From Pacificimonas aurantium (lineage in GTDB: Bacteria; Pseudomonadota; Alphaproteobacteria; Sphingomonadales; Sphingomonadaceae), in the NCBI RefSeq assembly GCF_020092905.1, contig NZ_JAGSGB010000002.1:992001-1056000 (forward strand): a DNA stretch of 64,000 nt, written 5' to 3'. The translations under genes and the position numbers were made by a program. The notes below the pieces were generated by a model that was given only the letters and a program-made list of their open reading frames with translations, searched no databases and was not told the origin of the DNA. Of this stretch, positions 29,300-38,134 are shown one piece after another. How positions within the stretch are numbered: position 1 is the stretch's first letter; each line of letters starts with the position of its first letter.

Positions 29300-30085
29300 A
29301 TGATGCCGGCCCTGCGCGCCCTTCTCCTGTTCCTGATCGCCGCCGGCGTTGCCGGCGCGGCGTTCTTCGGCCTGAGCCGCTGGAACGACCAGCAGGCCTT
29401 TCGCAGTGTCATCCGCACCGAAATGACCGAGCCGGTCGGCACCGGCGCCTTCGTCGAGGACCTGAACCACTGGGTCTACAACAAGGAAGGCTTCGCGCAG
29501 TGCCAGGACCGCTATGTCTGGGACCCGCTGGGCGCGACGCCGATGCAGATATTCGAAGCGGGCGGCGACTGCGCCGACAAGTCGCGCCTCCTGTCCGCGA
29601 TGCTTGCCTCGGTAGGCATGGACTCCACGCTGGTGATGCTGCAGCCCTGCCGCAGCTGCGCCCCGACGCACACGATCGTCAACGCCGAGCTGTCCGGCGG
29701 CGACCTGATGGCGGCGGATCCGGTCTACGACCTCGTCTTTCCCGACCCGGCGGGCGGCTATTTCGGCGTCGCGGAGGTACGCGACCGGCCGGCCATTCTT
29801 GCCGCGCGGCTGGAGCAGCTGAAGCGGCAGCGCGGCCCCGAGGACAAGATCAACTTTCACTCCGAAGACGAGATGAAATACGGATTTCCGAAAACCATAA
29901 ACTGGGACCGCGACCCGGCCTTTCGCACAGCAGGCGGCCTGGTCGGCGCCGTCACCGACGAGCCCTTTCTGGTGCAGCGGCCGCATTTCTTCGAGGATCC
30001 GAAGCTGTTCCTGACGCTGTTTTTCCTCGGGATCGCCGCGGCGTCCTCGGTCCTTCTTCTCCTGATCGACTGGCGCCGGCGCTGA
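29300..30085 (+). CDS. Double-anchored transglutaminase-like protein
   Basis: Hypothetical 261-residue protein. One hydrophobic segment lies at each end (about residues 5-24, and FLTLFFLGIAAASSVLLLLI near the C terminus), so the central domain is probably periplasmic with both anchors in the inner membrane. That domain has a transglutaminase-like triad: Cys91 in GGDCADKSRLLSAML, His124 in PTHTIVNAEL and Asp140 in AADPVYDL. No family name can be given with confidence. Start is the first of two ATG codons. It diverges from the dehydrogenase and precedes lpd by 49 bp. Confidence 0.7.
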   Translation: MMPALRALLLFLIAAGVAGAAFFGLSRWNDQQAFRSVIRTEMTEPVGTGAFVEDLNHWVYNKEGFAQCQDRYVWDPLGATPMQIFEAGGDCADKSRLLSAMLASVGMDSTLVMLQPCRSCAPTHTIVNAELSGGDLMAADPVYDLVFPDPAGGYFGVAEVRDRPAILAARLEQLKRQRGPEDKINFHSEDEMKYGFPKTINWDRDPAFRTAGGLVGAVTDEPFLVQRPHFFEDPKLFLTLFFLGIAAASSVLLLLIDWRRR

Positions 30086-30134
30086 TGCGGGCGTGCCCCC
30101 TTCTTCTCACCCCGAACCGAATTGGAATGCATCT

Positions 30135-31526
30135 ATGTCCGACTATGACCTGATCGTCATCGGCTCCGGCCCCGGCGGCTATGTCGCCGCCATCCGCGCT
30201 GCGCAGAACGGCCTCAAAGTGGCCTGCGCGGAAGGGCGCGAGACGCTGGGGGGCACCTGCCTCAATGTCGGCTGCATCCCGTCGAAGGCGCTGCTCCACG
30301 CCAGCGAATTCTATGAGGAAGCGCATTCGGGCGCACTTGAGAAGTTCGGCGTGAAGCTGGGCGGCGTCGAGCTGGACTGGGATGCCATGCTGGCGGAAAA
30401 AGAACAGGCCGTGAAGGAGCTGACCGGCGGCATCGAGATGCTGTTCAAGAAGAACAAGGTCGACTGGCTGAAGGGCTATGCCAGCTTCAAGGACGCGAAC
30501 TCGGTCGAGGTGGACGGCAAGAGCTATTCGGCGGACAAGTTCATCATCGCCACTGGTTCCTCGGTCATGCCGCTGCCGGGGGCCGAGATCGACGAGGAAG
30601 TGATCGTCTCCTCCACCGGCGCGCTGTCGCTGAAGAACGTGCCGGACAGCATGGTCGTGATCGGCGGCGGCTATATCGGCCTGGAGCTGGGCAGCGTCTA
30701 TAACCGCCTCCGCACCGACGTGACCGTCGTCGAATATTTCGACACCATCGTTCCCGCGATGGATGCGGAGGTGACGAAGCAGTTCACGCGCATCCTGAAG
30801 AAGCAGGGCCTGAACCTGAAAACCGCGACCAAGGTGGTGAAGGTCGAGCGCAAGGGCGACACGGCCGAGGTGACCGTCGAGCCCGCCAAGGGCGGCGACC
30901 AGGAGGTGCTGACCGTCGACACCGTCCTGGTGGCGATCGGACGCAAGGCGAACACCGAGGGGCTGAACCTGGAGGCGGCGGGTCTGTCCACCAACGAACG
31001 CGGCCAGGTCGAAGGCGACCATCAGGGCCGCACGGCGGTCGAGAATATCTGGGTCATCGGCGACGTCACGACGGGGCCGATGCTGGCGCACAAGGCCGAG
31101 GACGAGGGCATCGCCGTCGCCGACTGGGTGGCCGGCAAGACGGGCTATGTGAACCATGAGGTGATCCCCGCGGTCGTCTACACTCATCCCGAGGTCGGCA
31201 CGGTCGGCAAGACCGAGGAAGAGCTGAAGGAGGCCGGGGTGACGTACAAGGCCGGCAAGTTCCCGATGGGCGCGAACAGCCGCGCGAAGACCAACCGCGA
31301 CACGGACGGCTTCGTGAAAGTGCTGGCGGATGCCGAAACCGACCGCGTGCTTGGCGTCCACATCATCTCCTCCGAAGCCGGCACGATGATCGCGCAGGCG
31401 GCGCAGGCGATGGAATTCGGCGCCAGTTCGGAAGACATCGCGCTGACCTGCCATGCGCATCCGACGCATTCGGAAGCGATCAAGGAGGCGGCCATGGCGG
31501 TGGAAGGCAAACCCATCCACGCGTAA
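30135..31526 (+). CDS. lpdA: Dihydrolipoyl dehydrogenase (E3)
   Basis: Flavoprotein that reoxidises dihydrolipoamide in 2-oxoacid dehydrogenase and glycine cleavage complexes. It has the FAD loop IGSGPGGYVAA (residues 9-19), the redox pair Cys42/Cys47 (GGTCLNVGCIPSK), the NAD loop GGGYIGLELGSVY and the active-site HPTHSEA with His442/His445. The length of 463 is normal. ATG 30135 begins the conserved SDYDLIVIG. No E1 or E2 gene is adjacent, so which complex it serves is undecided. Confidence 0.95.
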   Translation: MSDYDLIVIGSGPGGYVAAIRAAQNGLKVACAEGRETLGGTCLNVGCIPSKALLHASEFYEEAHSGALEKFGVKLGGVELDWDAMLAEKEQAVKELTGGIEMLFKKNKVDWLKGYASFKDANSVEVDGKSYSADKFIIATGSSVMPLPGAEIDEEVIVSSTGALSLKNVPDSMVVIGGGYIGLELGSVYNRLRTDVTVVEYFDTIVPAMDAEVTKQFTRILKKQGLNLKTATKVVKVERKGDTAEVTVEPAKGGDQEVLTVDTVLVAIGRKANTEGLNLEAAGLSTNERGQVEGDHQGRTAVENIWVIGDVTTGPMLAHKAEDEGIAVADWVAGKTGYVNHEVIPAVVYTHPEVGTVGKTEEELKEAGVTYKAGKFPMGANSRAKTNRDTDGFVKVLADAETDRVLGVHIISSEAGTMIAQAAQAMEFGASSEDIALTCHAHPTHSEAIKEAAMAVEGKPIHA

Positions 31527-31561
31527 GGCCGGGTGGGAAGCAGGCAGAAGAAGGTAACGGC

Positions 31562-32140
31562 ATGACCCCGCTCAAACTCCTGCTTCCCAGCTATGTGCAG
31601 ATGCTGGAACGCCTGTCGGCGTGGCTCGGCAAAGCGGCGCATGGATTACCTGACGGTGAGGCCGATGCGCTGCTTTCGGCGAAGCTTGCGCCGGACATGT
31701 TCCCCCTGTCCACGCAGGTGCGATTCGCCTGCGTGCAAGCCTATGAAGGCGTCAGCCGGTTGCTGGGCCATGAGCTTCCCGCGAAAGTCGCCGAGCTGCT
31801 GGAAGAAGGTCGGAACGCCGGAGAGGCGCCCGGGTCGATGGCGAATGCACAGGCGCGGATTACCGAGACGGTGACGATGCTGAACGGCGTGTCAGAAAGC
31901 CAGCTGGCGGCAGCGGAGGCGAGCGACCCGCAAAGGCCGCTTGCGCATGAGTTGCCGAACGGCATGATCTTCGACCTGACTGCGGAAACATATGCGCGCG
32001 ACTGGGCCGTGCCGCAATTCTACTTCCACGTCATGACCGCCTACGCGATCCTGCGCAGCCGGGGCGTGGAGCTGGGCAAGGCCGACTATGTCGCGCATTT
32101 GCTGCCGCACCTGCGGCCCGGGACGGCGCCGACCGCCTGA
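31562..32140 (+). CDS. DUF1993 family protein
   Basis: Four-helix, DinB/YfiT-like protein of the DUF1993 family with 192 residues. Family features are LLPSYVQMLERLSAWLGKA, LAPDMFPLSTQVRFACVQAYEGVSRLLG and FYFHVMTAYAILRSRGVELGKADYVAHL. A single conserved histidine (FYFHVM) could be part of a metal site, but function is unknown. It follows lpd by 35 bp with no terminator seen, so cotranscription is possible. Confidence 0.85.
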   Translation: MTPLKLLLPSYVQMLERLSAWLGKAAHGLPDGEADALLSAKLAPDMFPLSTQVRFACVQAYEGVSRLLGHELPAKVAELLEEGRNAGEAPGSMANAQARITETVTMLNGVSESQLAAAEASDPQRPLAHELPNGMIFDLTAETYARDWAVPQFYFHVMTAYAILRSRGVELGKADYVAHLLPHLRPGTAPTA

Positions 32141-32327
32141 TCGCTGCCCGCGAACCGTCCCAGCCGCCGAATTCCCATGAACGGCGCCGGCCGGTAGCAA
32201 CCTCACCCGGCCTCGTAAAGTGTGCAGTCGGACCCTTGCTGCCAGGAGCCTCGAAGCGCAGCAAATCTCGATCTTTTCTGCCGCATAACAGGAAGTCGAA
32301 ACCCGTTCTCTCCATGCCCAAATCACC

Positions 32328-34409
32328 ATGCGCTCGTTGAACCGGGCAGCGCCGGCGCTCATCGTCGCCGTCGCCGTCGCCGTCGCCGCAATAGCAACCT
32401 CCACCGCCGCGGCGGCACAGGGGACAGCGGTTCCGGACTCTGAAGGGCCGCCGCAAATCGAAGCGGAGTGGGAACCCGGTTCGGAGATCGTCATCTATGG
32501 CCGCGCCGAAGCGCAGATCGGGACCGCGATCGCTGCAAGCGAAGGCGCGGTTGCCGGGGCAGCGTTGGGGATAAGACCGTTGTTGCGTCCCGGTGAATTG
32601 CTGGAAGTGGTGCCGGGCCTGATCGCGACGCAGCATTCCGGAGGCGGTAAAGCGAACCAGTATTTCCTGCGCGGATTCAACCTCGACCACGGCACCGACT
32701 TCGCCGTCTATATCGACGATTTCCCGGTCAACTTCCGCACGCACGGACACGGGCAGGGTTATCTGGACGTCAACGGCCTGATCCCGGAAACGGTTAGGTG
32801 GATCGATTATCGCAAGGGTCCCTATCGGGCCGACGCGGGCGATTTCAGCCTAGCGGGCGCCAGCCTGATCAAGACCTATGATCGAATGCGCCCCTTCGCC
32901 CTGATCGAGGCGGGAAACTTCGACTATTTGCGTGCGGCCCTTGGTGGCAGCGCGGCGATCGGCGGGGCCGACCTACTGCTGGCCGGACAGGCCAAGTTCA
33001 ACGACGGCCCCTGGGACCTGCCGGAAGACTTCGAAGCCTATTCGGGCTTCGCCAAACTGTCCGCTGAACTGGGCAGCGGAACGCTGAGCGCATCGCTCTC
33101 GATCTACAAGGCCGACTGGCGGCCCACCGAACAGCTTCCCGAGCGGGCGGTCGGGACGGTCGCGGAGGACCGTTTTGCCTCTCTCGACCGCACGCTGACG
33201 GGCCGCACCGACCGCGAAGTACTGACGCTCGGCTACCGTTCCGACGCCTGGCGCGTCACGGCGTGGGCGCAGCATTACGACTGGGAGCTGTTTTCGAACT
33301 TCACCTACTTCCTGGAAGACCCGGTGAACGGCGATCAATTCCGGCAATATGACGATCTGACCGCCTATGGCGGCCGGGCCGAGCGCAGCTTCCGGCCTCT
33401 TGAGGACGATCGGCTGACGCTGCGGATCGGTGCCGAGCTTCGCGAGGACGATATCGGTACCGTCGGACTGGACGAGACAATCAGAACCGAGGTCGAGCGA
33501 AGCATCGGTGCGTTTGCGGTCAAGGAAAGCTCGGCAGGGCTTTATGCCGAAGCGGTCTGGCGGCCGGCTCCCCGCGTGCTGCTGTCCGGCGGCTTGCGCA
33601 ACGACTGGTACCGCTTCCGGACGAGCGCGCTGCGCGGCGAGGAAAGCTGGGACGGCGTGGAGAGAGACGACAGCTTCGCGGCCAAGTTCGGAGCGAGCTA
33701 TGAAGTCGCGGAAGGCGTCGCCCTGTACGCCAACTATGGTGAAGGGTTTCATTCCAACGACGCGCGCGGGGTCACACGCCCGGACGACCCGTCACCCGGC
33801 CTAGTCGAAGGGGATTTCGAGGAAGTGGGTTTGCGCGTCGAACGGGGCGACGCAATCCTGAGCGCGGTCTACTGGTGGGGCTCGGTCGAAAGCGAACTCG
33901 TATTTCTGGGCGACGAGGGCGTCACCGAACCCACCGCCCCTTCCAAACGCGAAGGCTATGAGCTCACCGCCTTCTGGACGCCTGCGGACTGGCTGGCCGT
34001 GGATGCTGTCCTGACCGAGACCCGGGCTCGGTCTGTCGGTGTGCCGATCGGAGAGAACCGGATTCCAGGCGCGCTGGAGCTTGCGGCCGAACTCGGAGTC
34101 TCCCTGTTCCTTCCGGAGTTCAACGCCGCTGCGCGGGTTCGGCACTTCGGCGCGCACCCGCTGACCGAAGCCAATGACGTGCGCACGGAGGGCACCACGC
34201 TTGTGAACATGCGTGCCGGCTGGACGCCGCATGTGCTCGAGGGGGTGGAGTTTTATGCCGAACTGCTGAACCTGTTCGATTCAGAGGAGAGCGACATCGC
34301 CTATTACTACGAAACTCGCCTGCCCGGCGAACCGAACGGCGTCGAAGGGGTAAACAGCCGCATCGTCGAACCGAGACAGCTGCGCGTGGGGGTCCGGAAA
34401 GCGTTCTAA
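32328..34409 (+). CDS. TonB-dependent outer-membrane receptor
   Basis: Outer-membrane receptor for energised uptake of an unknown ligand. The signal peptide (about residues 1-30) contains an unusual Ala-Val run encoded by four GTCGCC hexamers. The plug domain includes LRPGELLEVVPGLIATQHSGGGKANQYFLRGFNLDHGTDFAVYID and WIDYRKGPYRADAGDFS. The 22-strand barrel ends with RQLRVGVRKAF, a terminal Phe typical of barrel insertion. The length is 693. No siderophore or cobalamin gene is adjacent and no Fur box was seen, so the ligand is not assigned. A stable hairpin follows the stop. Confidence 0.9.
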   Translation: MRSLNRAAPALIVAVAVAVAAIATSTAAAAQGTAVPDSEGPPQIEAEWEPGSEIVIYGRAEAQIGTAIAASEGAVAGAALGIRPLLRPGELLEVVPGLIATQHSGGGKANQYFLRGFNLDHGTDFAVYIDDFPVNFRTHGHGQGYLDVNGLIPETVRWIDYRKGPYRADAGDFSLAGASLIKTYDRMRPFALIEAGNFDYLRAALGGSAAIGGADLLLAGQAKFNDGPWDLPEDFEAYSGFAKLSAELGSGTLSASLSIYKADWRPTEQLPERAVGTVAEDRFASLDRTLTGRTDREVLTLGYRSDAWRVTAWAQHYDWELFSNFTYFLEDPVNGDQFRQYDDLTAYGGRAERSFRPLEDDRLTLRIGAELREDDIGTVGLDETIRTEVERSIGAFAVKESSAGLYAEAVWRPAPRVLLSGGLRNDWYRFRTSALRGEESWDGVERDDSFAAKFGASYEVAEGVALYANYGEGFHSNDARGVTRPDDPSPGLVEGDFEEVGLRVERGDAILSAVYWWGSVESELVFLGDEGVTEPTAPSKREGYELTAFWTPADWLAVDAVLTETRARSVGVPIGENRIPGALELAAELGVSLFLPEFNAAARVRHFGAHPLTEANDVRTEGTTLVNMRAGWTPHVLEGVEFYAELLNLFDSEESDIAYYYETRLPGEPNGVEGVNSRIVEPRQLRVGVRKAF
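32364..32387. repeat. Hexamer tandem repeat (GTCGCC x4)
   Basis: Four perfect copies of GTCGCC encode Val-Ala repeats inside the signal peptide of the TonB-dependent receptor. Changes in copy number would keep the frame and only alter hydrophobic-core length. Confidence 0.8.
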
Positions 34410-34412
34410 GCT

Positions 34413-34499
34413 ATTCACCAACCCAGTGAGTTGACACGCCGCGCTTACTCCCCTTAGTGTGTTGGTGAATTAATACACTAAGGGGAGTAAGCGCGGCGT
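34413..34499. promoter_or_regulatory. 25-bp perfect hairpin with loop-complementary upstream segment
   Basis: Arms 34436-34460 and 34475-34499 are perfect 25-nt reverse complements around a 14-nt loop (34461-34474). Ten loop bases (GTTGGTGAAT, 34461-34470) are complementary to ATTCACCAAC at 34413-34422, so an RNA could form a pseudoknot. The right arm contains a Shine-Dalgarno-like AAGGGGAG (34480-34487) that is buried when the hairpin forms. It lies directly between the receptor stop and the beta-lactamase-fold gene. Terminator, translational control element and assembly fold-back are all possible. Confidence 0.75.
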
Positions 34500-34531
34500 T
34501 TTCGAAGATTGCCGCGCTGCTCTCAGCGGGC

Positions 34532-35710
34532 GTGAGCCTGACCGCCTGTGCGGCGACCGATCTGCCCCCCGCGCCTGCCGACCCGGCCGCGCCTGTCACG
34601 CAAGTCGAAACGCGCTATGCCGACGTGGCGGCGAAAGCCGAAGAGCTGGTCGCCCAGCCCGGCATTGCCGGCATCGGCATCGGGGTGATCGAAAAGGGCG
34701 AGCTGGTCTGGACCGGCTATTTCGGCCAGCAGGGTCCCGGTATCCCCGTCACCGAAGAAACCATGTTCAATACCGCCTCCGTGGCGAAGACGGTCATTAC
34801 CGAGACGGTGCTGCGGCTTGTCGATCAGGGGCGCGTGTCGCTCGACGAGCCGATCGCGGCACATTACCGCCATCCCGACCTGAGCGCCGACCCGCGCTAT
34901 AACAAGCTGACCCCGCGCCTGCTGCTGAGCCACCAGTCCGGCCTTCTGAACTGGCCCTATATGTACGACGACGGGAAGCTGGCCTTCATCAATGACCCCG
35001 GAAGCGGCGAGATCGACTATTCGGGCGCGGGCATCCGCATCCTGGCGAGGTTCCTGGAAGCGAAGTTCGGCAAGAGCTATCCCGAACTGGTCGAGGACGT
35101 GCTGTTCGAGCCGCTCGGCGTGTCGGACATGGCGGTTGCGCGTACGGCCGAACTGGAAGGCCGCGTTCCTCACCCCCGCACGCCGGACGGCCAGGATCAT
35201 CAGCCCTTCCTGCGGTCCGAAGGCGGATCGATCATCGAGGTGGGTGACTGGAGCGCCGCCGACAACCTGTTCGCGAGCGTCGAAGGCTATGCCGGGTTCC
35301 TGACGGCCCTCATGTCGGAAAAGGGCGCGCACGACCCGGCGGTGGCTGCGGAGCGGCAGAGCCTGCAGTCAACCTCCGACACGGCTCCGGGCTATGTCTG
35401 CGTCATGCCGCCGGAGGAATGTCCAGACCCCATCGGCTTCGGCATCGGGTGGCAAGTGTTCGGCGAACCTGACCGCACGATCCTTTATCATGGCGGCAAT
35501 GATTTCGGCGAGCATGCCCACGCCTATTTCGCGCCAAGAACCGGCGACGGGCTGGTCCTGTTCATCAACGGAGGGAACGCCTGGATCGGGGCGCTGAACC
35601 TGATGGAGCGGATCGATCCGGACCTGCTGATGGCAAAACATTACCGCACGCTGCTGACCAAAATGCGCGAAGAGGAAGCCGCCGCAGCCGAAGCCGAAAC
35701 GAACGACTAG
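34532..35710 (+). CDS. Serine beta-lactamase-fold hydrolase (start uncertain)
   Basis: Class C beta-lactamase/serine esterase-like protein. With GTG 34532 as first codon, the nucleophile motif is SVAK (Ser83, Lys86), followed by LLLSHQSGL, the tyrosine motif in IDYSGAGIRILARFLE and a late HGGNDFGEH. The frame is open back to a stop at 34466 and reads AFSKIAALLSAGVSLTAC, an intact lipoprotein signal. No ATG, GTG or TTG precedes that signal. An AAGGGGAG at 34480-34487 is well spaced for the GCG codons at 34493 or 34496. The true start is thus lost, non-canonical or miscalled. Confidence 0.75.
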   Translation: MSLTACAATDLPPAPADPAAPVTQVETRYADVAAKAEELVAQPGIAGIGIGVIEKGELVWTGYFGQQGPGIPVTEETMFNTASVAKTVITETVLRLVDQGRVSLDEPIAAHYRHPDLSADPRYNKLTPRLLLSHQSGLLNWPYMYDDGKLAFINDPGSGEIDYSGAGIRILARFLEAKFGKSYPELVEDVLFEPLGVSDMAVARTAELEGRVPHPRTPDGQDHQPFLRSEGGSIIEVGDWSAADNLFASVEGYAGFLTALMSEKGAHDPAVAAERQSLQSTSDTAPGYVCVMPPEECPDPIGFGIGWQVFGEPDRTILYHGGNDFGEHAHAYFAPRTGDGLVLFINGGNAWIGALNLMERIDPDLLMAKHYRTLLTKMREEEAAAAEAETND

Positions 35711-35729
35711 GCAGGGCCGACGGGCGCGA

Positions 35730-35752
35730 GCAGGGAACGGCGGGATCCCTGC
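35730..35752. terminator. Hairpin between convergent hydrolase and amidohydrolase
   Basis: GCAGGGA (35730-35736) pairs with TCCCTGC (35746-35752) around nine bases. It follows the beta-lactamase-fold stop by 19 bp in a convergent gap. There is no T-run, so it is only terminator-like. Confidence 0.35.
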
Positions 35753-35847
35753 CGCGCCGGCGGTTTCGCTTTGCCGCCCCGCTGAGAGCCAAAGCGTGCG
35801 CACATGCCGGACCGATGAACTAGGCTGCGGAGAGCCACCGGAAGCGT

Positions 35848-37269
35848 TTACTGGCCAAGTAGCTCCACCGGATCGATACCCTGTGCCCGCAAGCCAGCGG
35901 ACAGATTGGCGCGCGTACGCGCCACGTCGGGCCGGGCCGCTGCGCTTCGCAGCCGCGCCAAAGCGTCCATATCGTAAAGCCGTCCGCCGACGATGACAGC
36001 ACGCGGCGCACCGAAAACTGTCCAGTCGTCGCGCGGGTCCGAAGCCAAGAGCACAAGATCGGCAGGCGCACCGGCGAGCAACCGGCCAGCGAGCAGGCCG
36101 GCACCGTTCGCCTGCCCGGAATTGACGGTGGCAATACGGAGGATCTCATCGGCACCGATCCCGGCCTGGTCCAAGAGCCTGAGCTCGTCGATCAGAGACG
36201 CGCCCGGTATGTTCGTGAAGATACCGGCGTCGCTGCCGGTCACGAGACGCACCCCGGCCTCGTCCATCTGGCGTGTCATGTCCGCAAGCTGGCGATACTG
36301 TCGCCGCGCTGCGACCGCATCTTCCTGCGACCAGCGCGCCTGATTTTCCGCCTCAAGTTGCTGCGTCACCGGGTTGAGCATGTCCGTTCCGGGACGGTGG
36401 AGATAGGCCCCCTTCGTCTCCGCGACGCGAACGAGATTCCGGAATGCGAGAAGTGTGGGCGTGACGACCAGCCGTGCGTCGGCAAGCTGCCGGGCCAGTC
36501 CAGGCGCACTGTCGGCGTCATAGCGGCCCCGCATGGCGTGCCAAACGATGCTCTCGACATGTTCGATCGTCGCGAAGTCGTCGTCCAAAAGCTCTTCGAA
36601 CGCGATGGAAAACGGACGCTCGAAGGGCATGCCAGGCTGACGCACCCCTTCGGGCGGATGGCCTGCGATCGCCATTCCCAGCGTCGCCGCCTCCTCGCGA
36701 ACGGCCTCATAACTGGCACGCGAGAGGTTGGAGTAAACTTTCAACAGCCGGTAGCCGGCCCGGTATTGCTGCCTCACCGAGGCCCGGGCCTCCGCGGGTG
36801 TGTTCACAATTTGGTGATTGGGCTGCGCATTGGGCCCGCTGCCGTTGAGGATGGGTCCCGATGTCGACATATGCGGGCCTTCAAGCTCACCCGCTTCTAC
36901 CGCCCGCGCCATGTCGAGATGAAAGGGCATGCCGGACAGGTTTCGAACCGCGGTGACACCGTAGGAAAGATAGGCGCCAAGCTCCGCCTCGTCCCAGATA
37001 TGCACATGCATGTCGGTGAGACCTGGCACGAGGACTGCCCCGTCCGCATCGAGAACGATCGTATCTTCGGCCGTGAGAGCGTCGTCACCGATGGCCGCGA
37101 TGTGCCCCTCGGCTACCAGCAGCGAACTCGGCCGAGACAGCTCTCCCTGCACCGGATCCAACAGCCGCGCATTGGCGATCAGCAAGGGCGGCGACGCCTG
37201 GGCCGGGAAAAGAAGAAAGACGGCCGCAAGAAAGCCGGGGCACAGCGCCTGTATGGCTGATCGGAACAT
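35848..37269 (-). CDS. Secreted amidohydrolase
   Basis: Metal-dependent amidohydrolase with an N-terminal signal peptide (residues 1-25, ending PAQAS). Metal ligands are HVH in LTDMHVHIWDEAELG, His in AGHPPEG, a later TIEHVES histidine and the Asp in TGSDAGIF, matching the imidazolonepropionase/prolidase-like branch. The length is 473. It is probably periplasmic or outer-membrane-associated. It is not related closely enough to the other amidohydrolase in this window (24-26 kb) to be a recent duplicate. Substrate unknown. Confidence 0.87.
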   Translation of the reverse strand: MFRSAIQALCPGFLAAVFLLFPAQASPPLLIANARLLDPVQGELSRPSSLLVAEGHIAAIGDDALTAEDTIVLDADGAVLVPGLTDMHVHIWDEAELGAYLSYGVTAVRNLSGMPFHLDMARAVEAGELEGPHMSTSGPILNGSGPNAQPNHQIVNTPAEARASVRQQYRAGYRLLKVYSNLSRASYEAVREEAATLGMAIAGHPPEGVRQPGMPFERPFSIAFEELLDDDFATIEHVESIVWHAMRGRYDADSAPGLARQLADARLVVTPTLLAFRNLVRVAETKGAYLHRPGTDMLNPVTQQLEAENQARWSQEDAVAARRQYRQLADMTRQMDEAGVRLVTGSDAGIFTNIPGASLIDELRLLDQAGIGADEILRIATVNSGQANGAGLLAGRLLAGAPADLVLLASDPRDDWTVFGAPRAVIVGGRLYDMDALARLRSAAARPDVARTRANLSAGLRAQGIDPVELLGQ

Positions 37270-37363
37270 CGCGCTGCCTCCCTCCCGCCTTTTCCTGGGC
37301 GGCGCAGTTTAGGGAGCCCCGCGATAAAGAGGAAGCGCGCGCCCGGATGCCGCGCCTAGCAGG

Positions 37364-38134
37364 TTAGAAGCTCGGCTGCTCGCCCGGTTTCAGCGGCGTA
37401 TGGATGCCGCATTCGGTCTTGTCCCAGCCGCGCCAACGTCCCGAACGCGGATCCTCGCCGGGCTGCACCTTCGACGTGCAGGGCGCGCAGCCGATCGACG
37501 GATAGCCCTCTTTCTCGAGCGGGTGCCGAGGCAGGTCGTGCGCGTCGAAATACGCGTCGATATCGGCCTTCTGCCAGTCGATGATCGGGTTGATCTTCAG
37601 CCGGCCGTCAAGGTCAGCCTCCACACGGGGGAGCAGCGTGCGCGTGTTCGCCTGGAACGCCTTGCGCCCCGTCACGGAGCCGGAAAAGCCCGACAGCGCG
37701 CGGGCAAGCGGCTTTACCTTGCGAATGTCGCAGCAGCCATCGGGATCGTAGGACCAGCGCAGGCCCTTCTCGTCCTTTGCCGCAAGATCGGCGGGATCAG
37801 GCTCGATATTGCGAACATCGGTCAGGCCGAGACGCTCTACCAGCGTATCGCGGTAGGCGAGCGTTTCCGGGAAATGCTTGCCGGTTTCGAGAAAGATGAC
37901 GGGCGTCGCCGGATCGACCTGCGCCACGAGATGAAGCAGGGCGGCGCTTTCGGTTCCGAACGAGGACACCATGGCCAACTCACCGGCGAACCGGTCGTGC
38001 AGCATGGCGTCGAGAAATTCCGCCGCGTCGCTGCCGCGAAACTCACGGTTCAGCTTCATCGCATCCTCGTTGGTATAGCCGAGGTCGAGCCTGTCGGGGT
38101 CGCGGTCCGGCACGCGGCCGGGCTGGCTAGCCAT
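37364..38134 (-). CDS. cysH: Adenylyl/phosphoadenylyl-sulfate reductase
   Basis: Reduces activated sulfate to sulfite using thioredoxin. The PP-loop region reads MVSSFGTESAALLHLV, the substrate region TGKHFPETLAYRDTLVERLGL, and GCCDIRKVKPLARAL plus the later CAPC supply the four iron-sulfur cysteines typical of bacterial APS-type reductases. The C-terminal ECGIHT carries the redox cysteine. The iron-sulfur pairs favour APS over PAPS as substrate. ATG 38134 overlaps the end of the DUF934 gene by 8 bp, in the sulfate-assimilation operon. Confidence 0.93.
   Translation of the reverse strand: MASQPGRVPDRDPDRLDLGYTNEDAMKLNREFRGSDAAEFLDAMLHDRFAGELAMVSSFGTESAALLHLVAQVDPATPVIFLETGKHFPETLAYRDTLVERLGLTDVRNIEPDPADLAAKDEKGLRWSYDPDGCCDIRKVKPLARALSGFSGSVTGRKAFQANTRTLLPRVEADLDGRLKINPIIDWQKADIDAYFDAHDLPRHPLEKEGYPSIGCAPCTSKVQPGEDPRSGRWRGWDKTECGIHTPLKPGEQPSF

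Noticed and set aside
29952-31520. 522-codon frame antisense to lpdA
   Set aside because: lpdA is unambiguous with all redox and cofactor motifs; the reverse reading is a His/Asp-rich shadow.
34411-34599. 62-codon minus-strand frame across the hairpin
   Set aside because: It is antisense to a lipoprotein signal and hairpin arms; there is no start signal and no homology pattern.
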